Positions 17,750-27,234 are shown, counted from the stretch's first letter. The stretch: DNA of 64,000 bases from Vibrio europaeus (GCF_001695575.1 NZ_LUAX01000007.1:992001-1056000), one strand, 5' to 3'. Notes: a model not told the origin generated them from the sequence alone. Made by a program: numbers and translations.

Positions 17750-20167
17750 ATGAAACAACGTCAATGGGCTCTCGGTAAATTAGCGGGAGCATGTCTAGTA
17801 GCGAGCTTGGGAAGCTACGCTCAAGCGTCTACACAATGCGAATTTAATGAATTATCTCAAGGTCATTTATGGGTAGAGAATATCGCATCTGCTCAATCAT
17901 CTTGCTATCGATCTTGGTTCAATGCGCCAGCTGAAGCGGCTGTTTCACTTTATAGTGAAGCATCACTAAACCAAGTCGCTCACATGTTAAGTGCCGAAGT
18001 GAACCAGTACAAGGGGCAAGACGCGCAGGCAATTCGTATTGCAAATCTAAGCGAGTTTATTAAAGCGGCGTATTTTGCTCGTTATGCGACACAGGAGCAG
18101 TACGGCTACTTTTCTGATGAATTGAGTCGTTCGATTGCGAAAATCTCAGATCGCTTTATTCGCTCTCAACATGCAACATATCTAGGACGCGAGCAAGTTA
18201 GGGCTATGTCGTCAATGACCTTGTTGGTTGATAGTGTTAAACAGCTTCAAGTAACGATGGAGTCTATGCTGACTTTACTAGAGTCGTTTGATCGTGAAAA
18301 CAGCAAAAATCTTCAGTATGTTGATGGCTTAAATAACCTCTTTCGAGCAATGAATGGTCACATTGTTCGTGATGCTTTCTATGAAGAGTTGGTACAACAT
18401 CCTCAGTACTTGCAAAGATTAAAACAATTTGTCGATAGCAACTTGTGGACTCTAGGGACGGACTCTGAGTTTCTTATTTACAACGCAGTGCGTGAAACAG
18501 GCCGTCTTCTAGCGGGCAGAAACGAATCACTTAACCAGCAAGTCATGCCTTTCTTAGAAAGCATTATGGCTCAGCATAAAATCGGTACTCAAGGTGAAAA
18601 ACTTTGGCTGGCATCAGCTGAAATGTTGATGTTCTACGCACCAGAAAAGGCAGAACAGCTCAATATTGAGGGTAAAAAGCGACAACTAGAGCGACGCTTG
18701 TTAGTGAATCGCTATGAGTGTAATGGTCCGGCAGTCATTCGCTCTCAGAACCTTACTCAGCAGCAGTCACAGCAAGCATGCGAGATACTGGGTTCGACTG
18801 AGGCTGATTTCCATCTAGTTGCCAATACTGGTCAGATTCCAGTCAAAGACGACCATAACAACAAGGCAGAGGTTGTGGTTTGGCAAGACAATAATTCGTA
18901 CACCACATATTCGAGCTTTCTGTTTGGTAACAGTACTGATAACGGTGGTCAGTATTTGGAAGGAACTCCTTCGGATGAGAACAACGTGGCGCGATTCCTC
19001 GCGTATCGATATTCGTCAGAAGAACTCTCAATCCTCAATTTAGAACATGAATACGTTCACTATCTTGATGGTCGATTCAACTTGTATGGTGGCTTTGGTA
19101 AGACACTAAGTGAAGGAAACATTGTTTGGTGGCTCGAAGGTTTTGCTGAGTACATGCATTACAAAAAAGGCTATCAGGCTGCGGTGGATCTCATTGGTGA
19201 CGAAAACTATTCATTGGCAGATATACTAACAACAACATACGAACATGACCTTAATCGAGTTTACCGATGGGGCTACTTGGCGGTTCGTTTTTTGTTAGAG
19301 CAACATCCAAGCGAAGTTGACAGTCTGCTTCAGTTTGCTCGTTCGGGCGATTATGTGACATGGTCCCGCGAAGTAGAGCTGCTTGGTGTTCACTTGAATG
19401 CTGAGTTTGCTACTTGGCTGAAAGTGGTGTCAAAACAGCCGGATACAGAAGAGGGTGGTGGCAATGGTGAATCGGGCACAACCGACAAACCTCAACCACA
19501 AGAACTATTGAACATCGGCTTAAATCAAACAATGAGTTTTAAGGCTGATGATTATCAGGAGCAGCTGTTTTATGTTGATGTTCCTAACGGTATTTCGGAG
19601 TTCAGTATTTCGATAACAGGCGATGGAGACGCTGATCTTTACGCTAGTTACGAGAAAGTCGCTCACTATTATGACTATCAGGTTTCAGAGTTCCAGCGTG
19701 GAAGTGAAGAAACAATTCAGTTCATTGCACAATCGAACGGTTTGGTTGCCCCTGGGCGTTACTACTTTAGCTTGGCAGCGCGCGAGGCGTTTCAAAATGT
19801 CGAAGTTGTTACGTTTGCTAAACAGCAAAATCAAACTCATAAACCGAAAGATGACCTATCGCCACTATTGATTGAAAATAACAAGGCTAAATCACTCACT
19901 GTGAATGAGCGTCGTTATATCGGATTGCACGTTGAACAGCCGGGTACTGTCCGTGTTTGGTTGACTCCTAAACAGCAAGCGCAAGGAGAAGTCGATATGT
20001 ACGTTGGTCTAGAGGCTTGGGCATCTGAAAATCAGTATGACTTTTCCACGGTTTCACAGGGTAAACATCAGTATCTTGAGTTCAATGTCGAAAAAACGGG
20101 CTATGTCCACTTCACTCTCAAATCTTCTCACTTAGGCAGTGAAATAGAGCTATTTGCAAGTTACTAA
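17750..20167 (+). CDS. Second secreted M9 family collagenase with C-terminal PPC-type domains
   Basis: This precursor of about 805 residues is paralogous to the collagenase at 12593-15052. A signal peptide ends near SYAQA. The M9 domain contains H433-EYV-H437 in HEYVHYLDGRF and E463 in WWLEG, the expected zinc ligands, plus the shared RVYRWGYLAVRF block. It lacks the PKD domain. After a Gly/Glu/Thr linker (near 563-580) it carries two C-terminal stretches resembling pre-peptidase C-terminal domains (DADLYASYEKV and EVDMYVGLEAW). I chose the ATG at 17750 for the signal peptide; the open frame extends to 17678. A strong terminator follows. Confidence 0.9.
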   Translation: MKQRQWALGKLAGACLVASLGSYAQASTQCEFNELSQGHLWVENIASAQSSCYRSWFNAPAEAAVSLYSEASLNQVAHMLSAEVNQYKGQDAQAIRIANLSEFIKAAYFARYATQEQYGYFSDELSRSIAKISDRFIRSQHATYLGREQVRAMSSMTLLVDSVKQLQVTMESMLTLLESFDRENSKNLQYVDGLNNLFRAMNGHIVRDAFYEELVQHPQYLQRLKQFVDSNLWTLGTDSEFLIYNAVRETGRLLAGRNESLNQQVMPFLESIMAQHKIGTQGEKLWLASAEMLMFYAPEKAEQLNIEGKKRQLERRLLVNRYECNGPAVIRSQNLTQQQSQQACEILGSTEADFHLVANTGQIPVKDDHNNKAEVVVWQDNNSYTTYSSFLFGNSTDNGGQYLEGTPSDENNVARFLAYRYSSEELSILNLEHEYVHYLDGRFNLYGGFGKTLSEGNIVWWLEGFAEYMHYKKGYQAAVDLIGDENYSLADILTTTYEHDLNRVYRWGYLAVRFLLEQHPSEVDSLLQFARSGDYVTWSREVELLGVHLNAEFATWLKVVSKQPDTEEGGGNGESGTTDKPQPQELLNIGLNQTMSFKADDYQEQLFYVDVPNGISEFSISITGDGDADLYASYEKVAHYYDYQVSEFQRGSEETIQFIAQSNGLVAPGRYYFSLAAREAFQNVEVVTFAKQQNQTHKPKDDLSPLLIENNKAKSLTVNERRYIGLHVEQPGTVRVWLTPKQQAQGEVDMYVGLEAWASENQYDFSTVSQGKHQYLEFNVEKTGYVHFTLKSSHLGSEIELFASY

Positions 20168-20177
20168 AACTAAACAT

Positions 20178-20202
20178 AAAAGAGCGCCAACGGCGCTCTT
20201 TT
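20178..20202 (+). terminator. Rho-independent terminator after the second collagenase
   Basis: An 11-bp stem (AAAAGAGCGCC and complement) with the 3-nt loop AAC ends in four T residues. Confidence 0.85.
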
Positions 20203-20420
20203 AGTTAATGATATTACAAATGTGTCAATAGGTGGATATTAAATTCGATGTTGCTAATTTAGACAAAATTAAATATTGATATTTTATGTAATAGAGTGAT
20301 CTTGAGCAGAAAAATTGGCCGAAATCTAATCATTTTGCTTCCTCTTATCCACCAAGCTGATAGGTTGTAGTTGTAGATTAAATACTCTACTACTGATAAT
20401 TATTACAATGAGGATCATTT

Positions 20421-21614
20421 ATGAGACCGAATATTTCTATCAGCTTAATGCTTGCAACGGCAGTGGTTGGATTCCAATCCAACGCAAAACCTCTTATTGC
20501 ACAAGACATGACTCCGGTGTCGAAAGCAGAAGAAATCTCCAAACAGAAACAAGAACTCGCACTTCAGTTCAGTGAAAGGTATCAATCGCTAGAAGCGAAT
20601 CTGAAAGCGCAAATCACCGAGAAGAATTTGTCGGCATCCGTCAGTCAGATTCAGTCGGCCCAACCATACTCGGCCTTTAGTCGTCAGTTACAACAAGCAG
20701 ACCAAGACTACCGGACGCTCAAAGGAGTCGAAGATTTCACTGACTCTTTAATTGAGCTTCGCATTGCTGATGCTTCGATGGTAGAACAGTGGAAGCAGGG
20801 GGAAAGCCCACTTTTCGCATTTGAACCTGCTGGCGATGACTCCAACTGGCAATACATAGAGGCTTACGATATATACGGTCAGCTTCATCAGTTAGATGTG
20901 TATGAAACGCCAGACGTACCTGTTCTGGTTGTTGATAGTAACGGCGCTGAGGAGCTAAGAGCGGGTCTACAAGCCATGCAGGCAGAGATGCAGCGCTTAG
21001 GGCAGCCAACCAAGCTAACAACGGATGAACCCGTTGCTAAGCCAAAAGCGCAGCGGTTTAAACGCTCAGCTATGGTAGCAGATGTGCAACCCCTGAGTAC
21101 GACTCAGCTTACGAAAATTCGCCTCAATGATGACCAAGAACCTTGGATTTCTGGCAAGGCAGAGATCTACGCTATCATCACTGGTGTCGATCCAAGCAGA
21201 GATGCGCCTCAGATCGACTTAGTTGAAATGCCTTACCTCGATTACGACGGTCAAGATTACTACCCAGGGCAAACAATCATCATCTGGCCTCGTTACCGAT
21301 GGGGAGCCGTTGATATGGTTCTGATGGAGCAGGATGACGGCACTGACTATAAGGAGCTTGCTAAGCTTCTAGTGAAAGCCGCTGAAGAGATCTTAAAAAT
21401 GATTCCAGATCCGGAGGTGCAAGGCTATGCCATTATCGCTCAGATCACTGGAAAAATTATTGACGTGATTCCAGATGGATTGCTGACCAACGATGACGAT
21501 TACGTCGATGTTTACTACACCTTGATGCAAAACACGCCATATGTGGATCGCCCAGGTGCTGGTGGTAATGCTACGGCGACCTTCAAGCCAGTGACGATCA
21601 ATCCAACTGAGTAA
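20421..21614 (+). CDS. Secreted DUF3103-like protein of unknown function
   Basis: The 397-residue protein has a probable signal peptide (residues 1-22, ending QSNA). The N-terminal half is helical and Gln/Glu-rich. The C-terminal half has a conserved-looking core: PWISGKAEIYAIITGV, DLVEMPYLDYDGQDYYPGQ and WPRYRWGAVDMVLMEQDDGTDYKELA. From recall this resembles the DUF3103 family seen in marine Gammaproteobacteria. The DxDxxDYY stretch could bind calcium, which is speculation. GAGGAT precedes the start. It follows the exoenzyme block and has its own terminator, so it is probably a separate transcript. Confidence 0.6.
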   Translation: MRPNISISLMLATAVVGFQSNAKPLIAQDMTPVSKAEEISKQKQELALQFSERYQSLEANLKAQITEKNLSASVSQIQSAQPYSAFSRQLQQADQDYRTLKGVEDFTDSLIELRIADASMVEQWKQGESPLFAFEPAGDDSNWQYIEAYDIYGQLHQLDVYETPDVPVLVVDSNGAEELRAGLQAMQAEMQRLGQPTKLTTDEPVAKPKAQRFKRSAMVADVQPLSTTQLTKIRLNDDQEPWISGKAEIYAIITGVDPSRDAPQIDLVEMPYLDYDGQDYYPGQTIIIWPRYRWGAVDMVLMEQDDGTDYKELAKLLVKAAEEILKMIPDPEVQGYAIIAQITGKIIDVIPDGLLTNDDDYVDVYYTLMQNTPYVDRPGAGGNATATFKPVTINPTE

Positions 21615-21622
21615 ATATAACG

Positions 21623-21655
21623 AAAAAATGGGACTATTGGTTAGTCCCATTTTTT
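21623..21655. terminator. Terminator between convergent genes
   Basis: A 14-bp stem (AAAAAATGGGACTA and complement) with a 5-nt loop has T-runs in both reading directions. It can serve the DUF3103-like gene and the convergent small membrane protein. Confidence 0.85.
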
Positions 21656-21684
21656 GTGGCTTATGGGAAGGGTCAATCTCAAGA

Positions 21685-21981
21685 CTAAACGAATAGGAAC
21701 AGTATGACCTCAATCGAAACAAAACTGATCAGCTTCGAGATAAATGCGATCCATATACAGCCCTCTAAAGGTGTTTCAGTCACATAATATAGCAGGGCGA
21801 TAAACACAATTAAGCTGATCACCCATCCTAATGAAGGAATTAAAGACAAAAGAGACACAACAACAACGATTGCTGCAAGGGAAGCGAAATGTACTTTCTC
21901 AAGTGCAATTTGTGCTGCGATATAAACACAACACGCTGAAATGAACACCTCAAAGGCAAACTCAATTGCACCAGATTCCAT
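21685..21981 (-). CDS. Small hydrophobic membrane protein, unknown
   Basis: The 98-residue protein has about three membrane segments (roughly residues 10-30, 33-68 and 75-97) and no recognised family motif. GGAT lies ahead of the ATG. It is a plausible real gene because it fills the gap between a strong terminator and the next gene on the same strand, and its hydrophobic pattern is coherent. No function is proposed. Confidence 0.55.
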   Translation of the reverse strand: MESGAIEFAFEVFISACCVYIAAQIALEKVHFASLAAIVVVVSLLSLIPSLGWVISLIVFIALLYYVTETPLEGCIWIAFISKLISFVSIEVILFLFV

Positions 21982-22109
21982 CGACTAATCCTTACCACAT
22001 ACAATATAAAACAGGTTGCTTAAGTGTTTGTTTAAACTGCTGTTAATTTGTCATGGTTTCAGTTTAGCCGAATATCTGAAGCGTGCTTATGGTGATCTTG
22101 TTTTGGTCG

Positions 22110-22808
22110 TTATTTTTTACTAAGTGTAGGTATGTGACTGTTATCTAAAACTTTTCCGCTATTGAGCTTGATCACCGCTGAATAAGATAGGCCCGCTTTT
22201 TGGTAGATGACAAGCAACTCATCATCGCTGATTAAATGATGATCGACCAGTCGTTCTACATCGTTGATCACTTCATGATAGTGAGTGCCATCGGGCTTAG
22301 TGATTGCGATGGTTGATAGATCGCTAGAAGAAATTCGATCGTTTTCATCGGTGTCGGATTTTATTACTTGATACAAGATACCAACGCTTGGTTGATTCGC
22401 TTCATTCTCATTCAGGCGTAAAATCTCTGCCCGTTCAATCAAGTAATCGTTGTGTTCAAACAACCAGCGCTGTGTACCAGGTTGACTCTCAATAAACAAA
22501 TAGTTACGCGTGGCGTAGGTGGACTTACTGTAATAAGAGTGATCAAAAGATTGATCGGAATATAGTGGCACCATAAGCGTGTTTGGTTCCTTAATGGAAA
22601 CAATACTACCTAAAGTTAGTGTTTGCTTGCTTTCGGGATTGTCGGCAACGTTGACCATATTGCCTACAGAACGTTCACGTGTCGCATCTTGGTAAAGCTC
22701 TTTCGTCACCAGCAGTAAAACACCAATTGCGAGTACGCCAGCGACCAAAATGATGATCCCATTAAAGCGCCAGATAAGTCGAAATAGTTTATTTTGTTCC
22801 ATAGTCAT
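22110..22808 (-). CDS. Single-span membrane protein of unknown function
   Basis: The 232-residue protein has a short cytoplasmic N-terminus, one membrane helix (about residues 16-36) and a hydrophilic, beta-rich periplasmic domain. Repeating strands (NYLFIESQPGTQRWLFEHNDYLI, LLVIYQKAGLSYSAVIKL) look like fragments of a beta-propeller or lipocalin-like fold. I do not recognise the family. Either of two ATGs (residues 1 and 3) could start it. It stands alone with no clear partner. Confidence 0.65.
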   Translation of the reverse strand: MTMEQNKLFRLIWRFNGIIILVAGVLAIGVLLLVTKELYQDATRERSVGNMVNVADNPESKQTLTLGSIVSIKEPNTLMVPLYSDQSFDHSYYSKSTYATRNYLFIESQPGTQRWLFEHNDYLIERAEILRLNENEANQPSVGILYQVIKSDTDENDRISSSDLSTIAITKPDGTHYHEVINDVERLVDHHLISDDELLVIYQKAGLSYSAVIKLNSGKVLDNSHIPTLSKK

Positions 22809-22945
22809 ACCGTTTCAAATTTCTCTATGATCTTGTGTCTGTATCAAAATAGAACGAAATTATAGCAAAAAGCCTATGAGTGGTGTTCTAACTAGGAGGC
22901 TTTTAAGTCAGAGTTTTGTTAATGATTTTTAAGATGGTCATTATT

Positions 22946-23479
22946 TCAATATTGATTCTTGTTTGTTGGGATTTGTAACCAGGATTGATAGGTGGGATCT
23001 AGGTTTTTTACGTCTTGATAAATCCAAACCATACGATCAACAAACCACGCTTTGGTTGCCATAAGCCAAAGCGTGCCGAATAGCATTGATTCGATTTGGA
23101 GCGTATAGATGCCATAGAGCCAAACGGGTAAGCCGAGAAGCTGTAGCAGCATCAAAATTTTGCACATAGTAAGGTGATGCTTGGGAATAAGGTCTTCTTT
23201 GTTTCGATTGAGGTAAATGCGTTCGCCAAATGTCCCCATTGAGGCCCAATTATTGGTTGAAGTGGGAGCAGGAAACACACGCGGATTTAACCAAATCCAA
23301 GATAATACCAAGAATGTTGGAATCAAAGCATACCAACCTAACCACTCTCTAGACGCTAGGGCAGAAGTAAGCAGTGGTAAAATTGAAAAGCGAGAATAGA
23401 CACTCCAAGGGCTAGAATGTTTTGCCCACGTGTCGTCGTCCATAGACATGGCTTTTTCTGCAAATTTCAAAATATCCAT
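22946..23479 (-). CDS. DUF6653-like membrane protein
   Basis: The 177-residue protein has about four hydrophobic segments. It features KHSSPWSVYSRFSILPLL, SREWLGWYALIP and a WIWLNPRVFPAP stretch that I associate, with moderate certainty, with the DUF6653 family. The function is unknown. It begins nine bases after the stop of the gamma-glutamylcyclotransferase-like gene and is probably co-transcribed with it. Confidence 0.7.
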   Translation of the reverse strand: MDILKFAEKAMSMDDDTWAKHSSPWSVYSRFSILPLLTSALASREWLGWYALIPTFLVLSWIWLNPRVFPAPTSTNNWASMGTFGERIYLNRNKEDLIPKHHLTMCKILMLLQLLGLPVWLYGIYTLQIESMLFGTLWLMATKAWFVDRMVWIYQDVKNLDPTYQSWLQIPTNKNQY

Positions 23480-23488
23480 TTTAAACCT

Positions 23489-23914
23489 CTAGGTAGTGGC
23501 ATACCGGCTACGATAAAGCTTTGCGTGCGATAAACAATATTCGTCAGTTAACTGAGCACGAATATCCGCGTCTACTAGCATTTCAGGTGGTTTACCATAA
23601 GCATAAACAGTGAGAGCCTCTCCTGTCTCTACACACTCAACTTCAATTGAAACTCTCCTATAGCCGTCCTTTGCATCAATACGTTCAAGCTTGTCCATTG
23701 CAGACAGTGCTTGGTCAGTAACGGTAAAAATTTGGCCTTTGACTGGGTGGCCTTGCCCGTGTTGCAAGACTAGCCAAGGGGAATGGCGTTCACCAATCAG
23801 GTAAAGAGGAAATCGCTGCTTAGTTTGGAACATGTTGCCATAGCGAATTCCTTTGTTGGTTTTAAAATTAGGAAAGCCTTCTTTTAGCGTCCCAAAAACA
23901 AATACCTTGTGCAC
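23489..23914 (-). CDS. Gamma-glutamylcyclotransferase/AIG2-like protein
   Basis: The 141-residue cytosolic protein has the GGCT-like fold: an N-terminal substrate loop VFVFGTLKEGFPN and a catalytic glutamate in MDKLERI. It matches the length and order of AIG2/GGACT proteins, which release 5-oxoproline from gamma-glutamyl amines or peptides. The precise substrate is unknown. The gene leads a two-gene unit with the DUF6653-like gene. Confidence 0.82.
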   Translation of the reverse strand: MHKVFVFGTLKEGFPNFKTNKGIRYGNMFQTKQRFPLYLIGERHSPWLVLQHGQGHPVKGQIFTVTDQALSAMDKLERIDAKDGYRRVSIEVECVETGEALTVYAYGKPPEMLVDADIRAQLTDEYCLSHAKLYRSRYATT

Positions 23915-23985
23915 TTAGCTCTCCCTAGCTTGATGGCGAATATTACTCAAACCAATATGCCACCAATGGGGTATGGGCGCAATTT

Positions 23986-24339
23986 CTAACCCGCGAATTT
24001 AGGGACAAAACAGAGCTTGTCTGCGGACATTTTTAACCCGTTCTGCATTTTTATATGGGTGACTGCCCAGAGCACACATCCATGCGGTAAGTTCAGCAGA
24101 GAGCGGGTTTGGGTGAACAGAACGCCATCATCGTATGCGGGCGTGATATTGGTGGCGGCTCCTTGCCAAGCTTGACGGACAGTTTTGATATCTACGTTTG
24201 GAATGATCAGTGAGAGCATTTCGGGTTCAACATCTTTTACTACTTTTAGGCAAAGACGGCAGCCATCATAGTAGGGTTCAATCCAGACTTTATGCATGAT
24301 GGTTCGATCAACCCAAGTTAACTGTAGAATATGTTCCAT
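23986..24339 (-). CDS. Hypothetical cytosolic protein
   Basis: The 117-residue protein has no membrane segment or signal and no family I recognise. It carries four cysteines (two in GCRLC) that might bind metal, with Trp residues and an LPHGCVLWAVTHIK motif. AAGGAA precedes the ATG with good spacing, which supports translation. It lies between a GH3 gene and the gamma-glutamylcyclotransferase-like gene on the same strand, with gaps of about 70 bases on each side. Confidence 0.6.
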   Translation of the reverse strand: MEHILQLTWVDRTIMHKVWIEPYYDGCRLCLKVVKDVEPEMLSLIIPNVDIKTVRQAWQGAATNITPAYDDGVLFTQTRSLLNLPHGCVLWAVTHIKMQNGLKMSADKLCFVPKFAG

Positions 24340-24409
24340 GGTGTAAATTCCTTTTCAGATCCAACAAAGGCAGCGCATGAAGGCTGCCTTTAACTGCCGT
24401 TTAACGATA

Positions 24410-26443
24410 TCAGTCGTAAGTTAAGCCGTGACCAAAGGTGTACAAGGTGTCGGCTTGGTCATAACCAGGGTAGTCAGAATCTTGATCCACAATTGCTTGC
24501 GCGCTGTTTGCGAGTGCGAAGGGCAATTTACCTTGTGGAGCAAAGTTACCCGATAGGACTTCCATTAAGTTGCTATCAGAAACGCCAAAGGTTGCCACAA
24601 TTGCGCCAGCAGATTTGAGTTTGCTTGTGTCATCTAACACAAATGGCTGACGGAAGTTGATAGAAAGGATGGTGTTTTCAGCGCCGACTTCATTCATGAC
24701 CGCTTGAATGTCTTCTAGGCTTGGTTCAACCTTCCAAGATGCCGCTGTTGCCATTTGGCTAAAGGCTAATAGATCAAGCTCATCAGGGTTTGCGCCACCA
24801 AAGAACAACTCAGGGTTTGCGCCTTGATTTGATACGCGAACTCGAATAACCGCATAGTCGGTGTTTGTAGGCACTGCCGGACGAACCTCACCCTCTTGAG
24901 AGTCTCCAGAGGTCACGTTAAAGCCATACTTGCTGTCGCTAACTATCTCTCCATCCATCCCCATGACATATAGAGAAACGGCTTTGTTCGAAGTCGGTGC
25001 ATCTAAAGGTAAAGCGTGGTTAGTGTTTTGTAGTAATACGACCGATTTTTTCTGAGCATAATCAGCACGCTGCTGATGCTTTTTATCACCTAAGATCTTC
25101 TCGGCTTTGCTTTCGTTGACGTAGCTGTTTTCAAACAGTCCTAGTTGAAATTGTTCTTTTGCTAAACGAGTGACTGAAAGATCAACCCTTGATTCACTAA
25201 TCAGTCCCTTTTCAACTAAGTTAACTATGACGTTTTTGTCATTGAAACCAGATAGAACATCGACACCAGCATCGACTGCCATTGCGACTTGTTCATCGAT
25301 GGTTTTGTCTTCGGCTCCCCATGCTCGGCTACCGATAATCCCAGTGTCTGAGTTGACATTCCCTTTATAGCCAAGCTCTCCACGTAGTAGATCAGTAACG
25401 ATCCCTTTCGAGAAAGACATACCGACATCGTTCGGCATCCATTTCTGATCCACGGGAATACCATAGTAAGGCATGATGGATGATGCGCCGGCGTCAATTG
25501 CTGCCTTAAATGGAATAAGGTGATAATCAAAGTTGTTCTTTGGATAGACCTGATTCTTACCGAAATCGTAATGAGGATCAGCGCCATTTTCTTGTGGGCC
25601 GCCACCAGGGAAGTGCTTGATGGTTAGTGCAATACTATCTCGGTCAATTTCTCCGCCGCCCTGCAATCCATTGATTAGCGAACGCATGATGTCTGCGGCA
25701 AGGTGAGCATCTTCAGTAAAGGTTTCATGTACGCGATACCAACGAGGCTCGGTGGCGAGATCCATCATATAGCCATACATACTGCGTAAGCCTATCGATG
25801 ACCATTCTTCATTCATGATGCCAGCAAACTCTTCGATGAGTTCTAAATCGCGTGTTGCGGCTAAGCCTGCTTCTTTTGGCCATGCAGAGAATGCGCCGGA
25901 GGAGACATTGATCCCGGCTCTGGCTGAGGGATCAATATGATTGCGAGCATTAGACTTAAACAAAGCAGGTATACCCATGCGCGTTTGTTCACGAAGCTCT
26001 TGAACGCTATTCATGAATACAGCCGCTTCTTTAGGCGTGATTTGGCAACCAGAGCGTCCGTTGGCACAATCTGGATTATTATCAGGTTGTTGCATTACGT
26101 TATTGCGGAAGATAAAGCGAGTCATCTGCGCGTTGCCAATCATATCTTGGCCTTTGCTGGAAACAAGCCCACCTTGATCGGAGTTGAGTGTATCAATCAG
26201 CATCATGCCTGCTTTCTCATCGAGGGTCATACGTCCGACCAAATCCTGAGCACGCTCATCGGGCGTTAGTCGCCAGTCTTCAAAGGGCTCTAGTGAGCCA
26301 TTGCCATTGGAGTCGCGAAACTGATATCCATCGACATTGAGTAGATCATGTACGCGGGAGAATACTTTAGGTTGTTCGTAGCCGTAACATCCGGAAAGAA
26401 CAAGCGCCACAGCGATAGGGGTAAGTTTGGAAAGGTGTTTCAT
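24410..26443 (-). CDS. Glycoside hydrolase family 3 lipoprotein
   Basis: The 677-residue protein has a lipobox (LVLSGC, C19), a short acidic DSNGNGSLEPFEDW stretch that looks like a calcium loop, then the GH3 barrel and sandwich domains. Visible landmarks are KHFPGGG (substrate and folding loop) and VNSDTG, in which D366 aligns with the catalytic nucleophile normally found in an SDW motif. The acid/base residue cannot be placed with confidence. GH3 enzymes are exo-acting beta-glucosidases, xylosidases or related; the lipid anchor suggests a periplasm-facing or cell-surface role. The upstream region carries a perfect TTGGTTAACCAA palindrome like the uronate operators at 33.7-34.0 kb, so a role in releasing uronate-containing oligosaccharides is inferred. 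Confidence 0.85.
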   Translation of the reverse strand: MKHLSKLTPIAVALVLSGCYGYEQPKVFSRVHDLLNVDGYQFRDSNGNGSLEPFEDWRLTPDERAQDLVGRMTLDEKAGMMLIDTLNSDQGGLVSSKGQDMIGNAQMTRFIFRNNVMQQPDNNPDCANGRSGCQITPKEAAVFMNSVQELREQTRMGIPALFKSNARNHIDPSARAGINVSSGAFSAWPKEAGLAATRDLELIEEFAGIMNEEWSSIGLRSMYGYMMDLATEPRWYRVHETFTEDAHLAADIMRSLINGLQGGGEIDRDSIALTIKHFPGGGPQENGADPHYDFGKNQVYPKNNFDYHLIPFKAAIDAGASSIMPYYGIPVDQKWMPNDVGMSFSKGIVTDLLRGELGYKGNVNSDTGIIGSRAWGAEDKTIDEQVAMAVDAGVDVLSGFNDKNVIVNLVEKGLISESRVDLSVTRLAKEQFQLGLFENSYVNESKAEKILGDKKHQQRADYAQKKSVVLLQNTNHALPLDAPTSNKAVSLYVMGMDGEIVSDSKYGFNVTSGDSQEGEVRPAVPTNTDYAVIRVRVSNQGANPELFFGGANPDELDLLAFSQMATAASWKVEPSLEDIQAVMNEVGAENTILSINFRQPFVLDDTSKLKSAGAIVATFGVSDSNLMEVLSGNFAPQGKLPFALANSAQAIVDQDSDYPGYDQADTLYTFGHGLTYD

Positions 26444-26458
26444 GTCGCAGTCCTATTG

Positions 26459-26519
26459 TTGGTATAGTTGTTATGTTCTAGACCAATTTTAGTGACTTAT
26501 TAACATTGGTTAACCAAAT
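26459..26519 (-). promoter_or_regulatory. Putative UxuR-type operator upstream of the GH3 gene
   Basis: TTGGTTAACCAA at 26506-26517 is a perfect palindrome inside ATTGGTTAACCAAAT (26505-26519). It matches the ATTGGTNNACCAAT pattern repeated between the divergent TRAP genes. Half-site-like copies occur at 26459-26466 (TTGGTATA) and 26481-26488 (GACCAATT). The palindrome centre is about 68 bases upstream of the GH3 start. Confidence 0.6.
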
Positions 26520-26614
26520 GTAAGAAATCTTTAAGATTTGGATCACCATTTAATTTTATTTCGTGATACTACTCAATGATGCAATAAAAACTAATTGACC
26601 AAAAAATCGCCTTT

Positions 26615-27163
26615 TTAAGTTTTGCTCCGAGCTAGCCAACCTCTAAATAGTTTTGTACTAAGGGGTTTATCGGAGGGAGTTGAGCGATAAAGTCGAATTA
26701 TGGTGATGAGGTTGGTCACGATAAATGTGGCTTCAATCAAAGAGCCGCCAATCGAGCCAAGCCAGATGTTATGGACAACCCAGCACAGTGAGTTGAACAA
26801 AATGAGACTTCGCAGGGCAATCCCTTGTTTGCTAAATAGTGCCCACGTTGCCACTGATGAACCAACCACTGTCATAAACTCAAACAGGTGAGTGATATTA
26901 GGTAACGTCATTAGCCACATCAATCCAATGAAAAACCACATGACTTTGCGCGATTGAGTTTTGATCGATGCAAAACTACGCACGGCATTGATGATGACAC
27001 CAGTGGCCGCAACGGTGGCGTCCATGAGTATAAAATGTACGCCCATGACTAAGCAGAAGACCATCATTTGATAGCGAAAACGAGTATCATCCTTTTGCCA
27101 AAACGCCATAACACCAATTATAAAGGCGAAGCCGCCCACGATTTGTGCGAGCCAGTTTTCCAT
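26615..27163 (-). CDS. ygjV: YgjV family inner-membrane protein
   Basis: The 182-residue protein has five to six membrane helices and the YgjV pattern (AQIVGGFAFIIGVMAFWQKDDTRFRYQMM, NAVRSFASIKTQSR). The function of the family is unknown; it has been noted near sugar-acid genes in other bacteria, which is recall only. It lies downstream of eda on the same strand, past a hairpin, so it may be partly co-transcribed with the uronate operon. Confidence 0.82.
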   Translation of the reverse strand: MENWLAQIVGGFAFIIGVMAFWQKDDTRFRYQMMVFCLVMGVHFILMDATVAATGVIINAVRSFASIKTQSRKVMWFFIGLMWLMTLPNITHLFEFMTVVGSSVATWALFSKQGIALRSLILFNSLCWVVHNIWLGSIGGSLIEATFIVTNLITIIRLYRSTPSDKPLSTKLFRGWLARSKT

Positions 27164-27234
27164 TGTCTTGTCCTGAACTATGTGGTGAATTTGAGAAGGT
27201 GGTTGGGGGCTATTACGCGTTGGCTACCAATACA

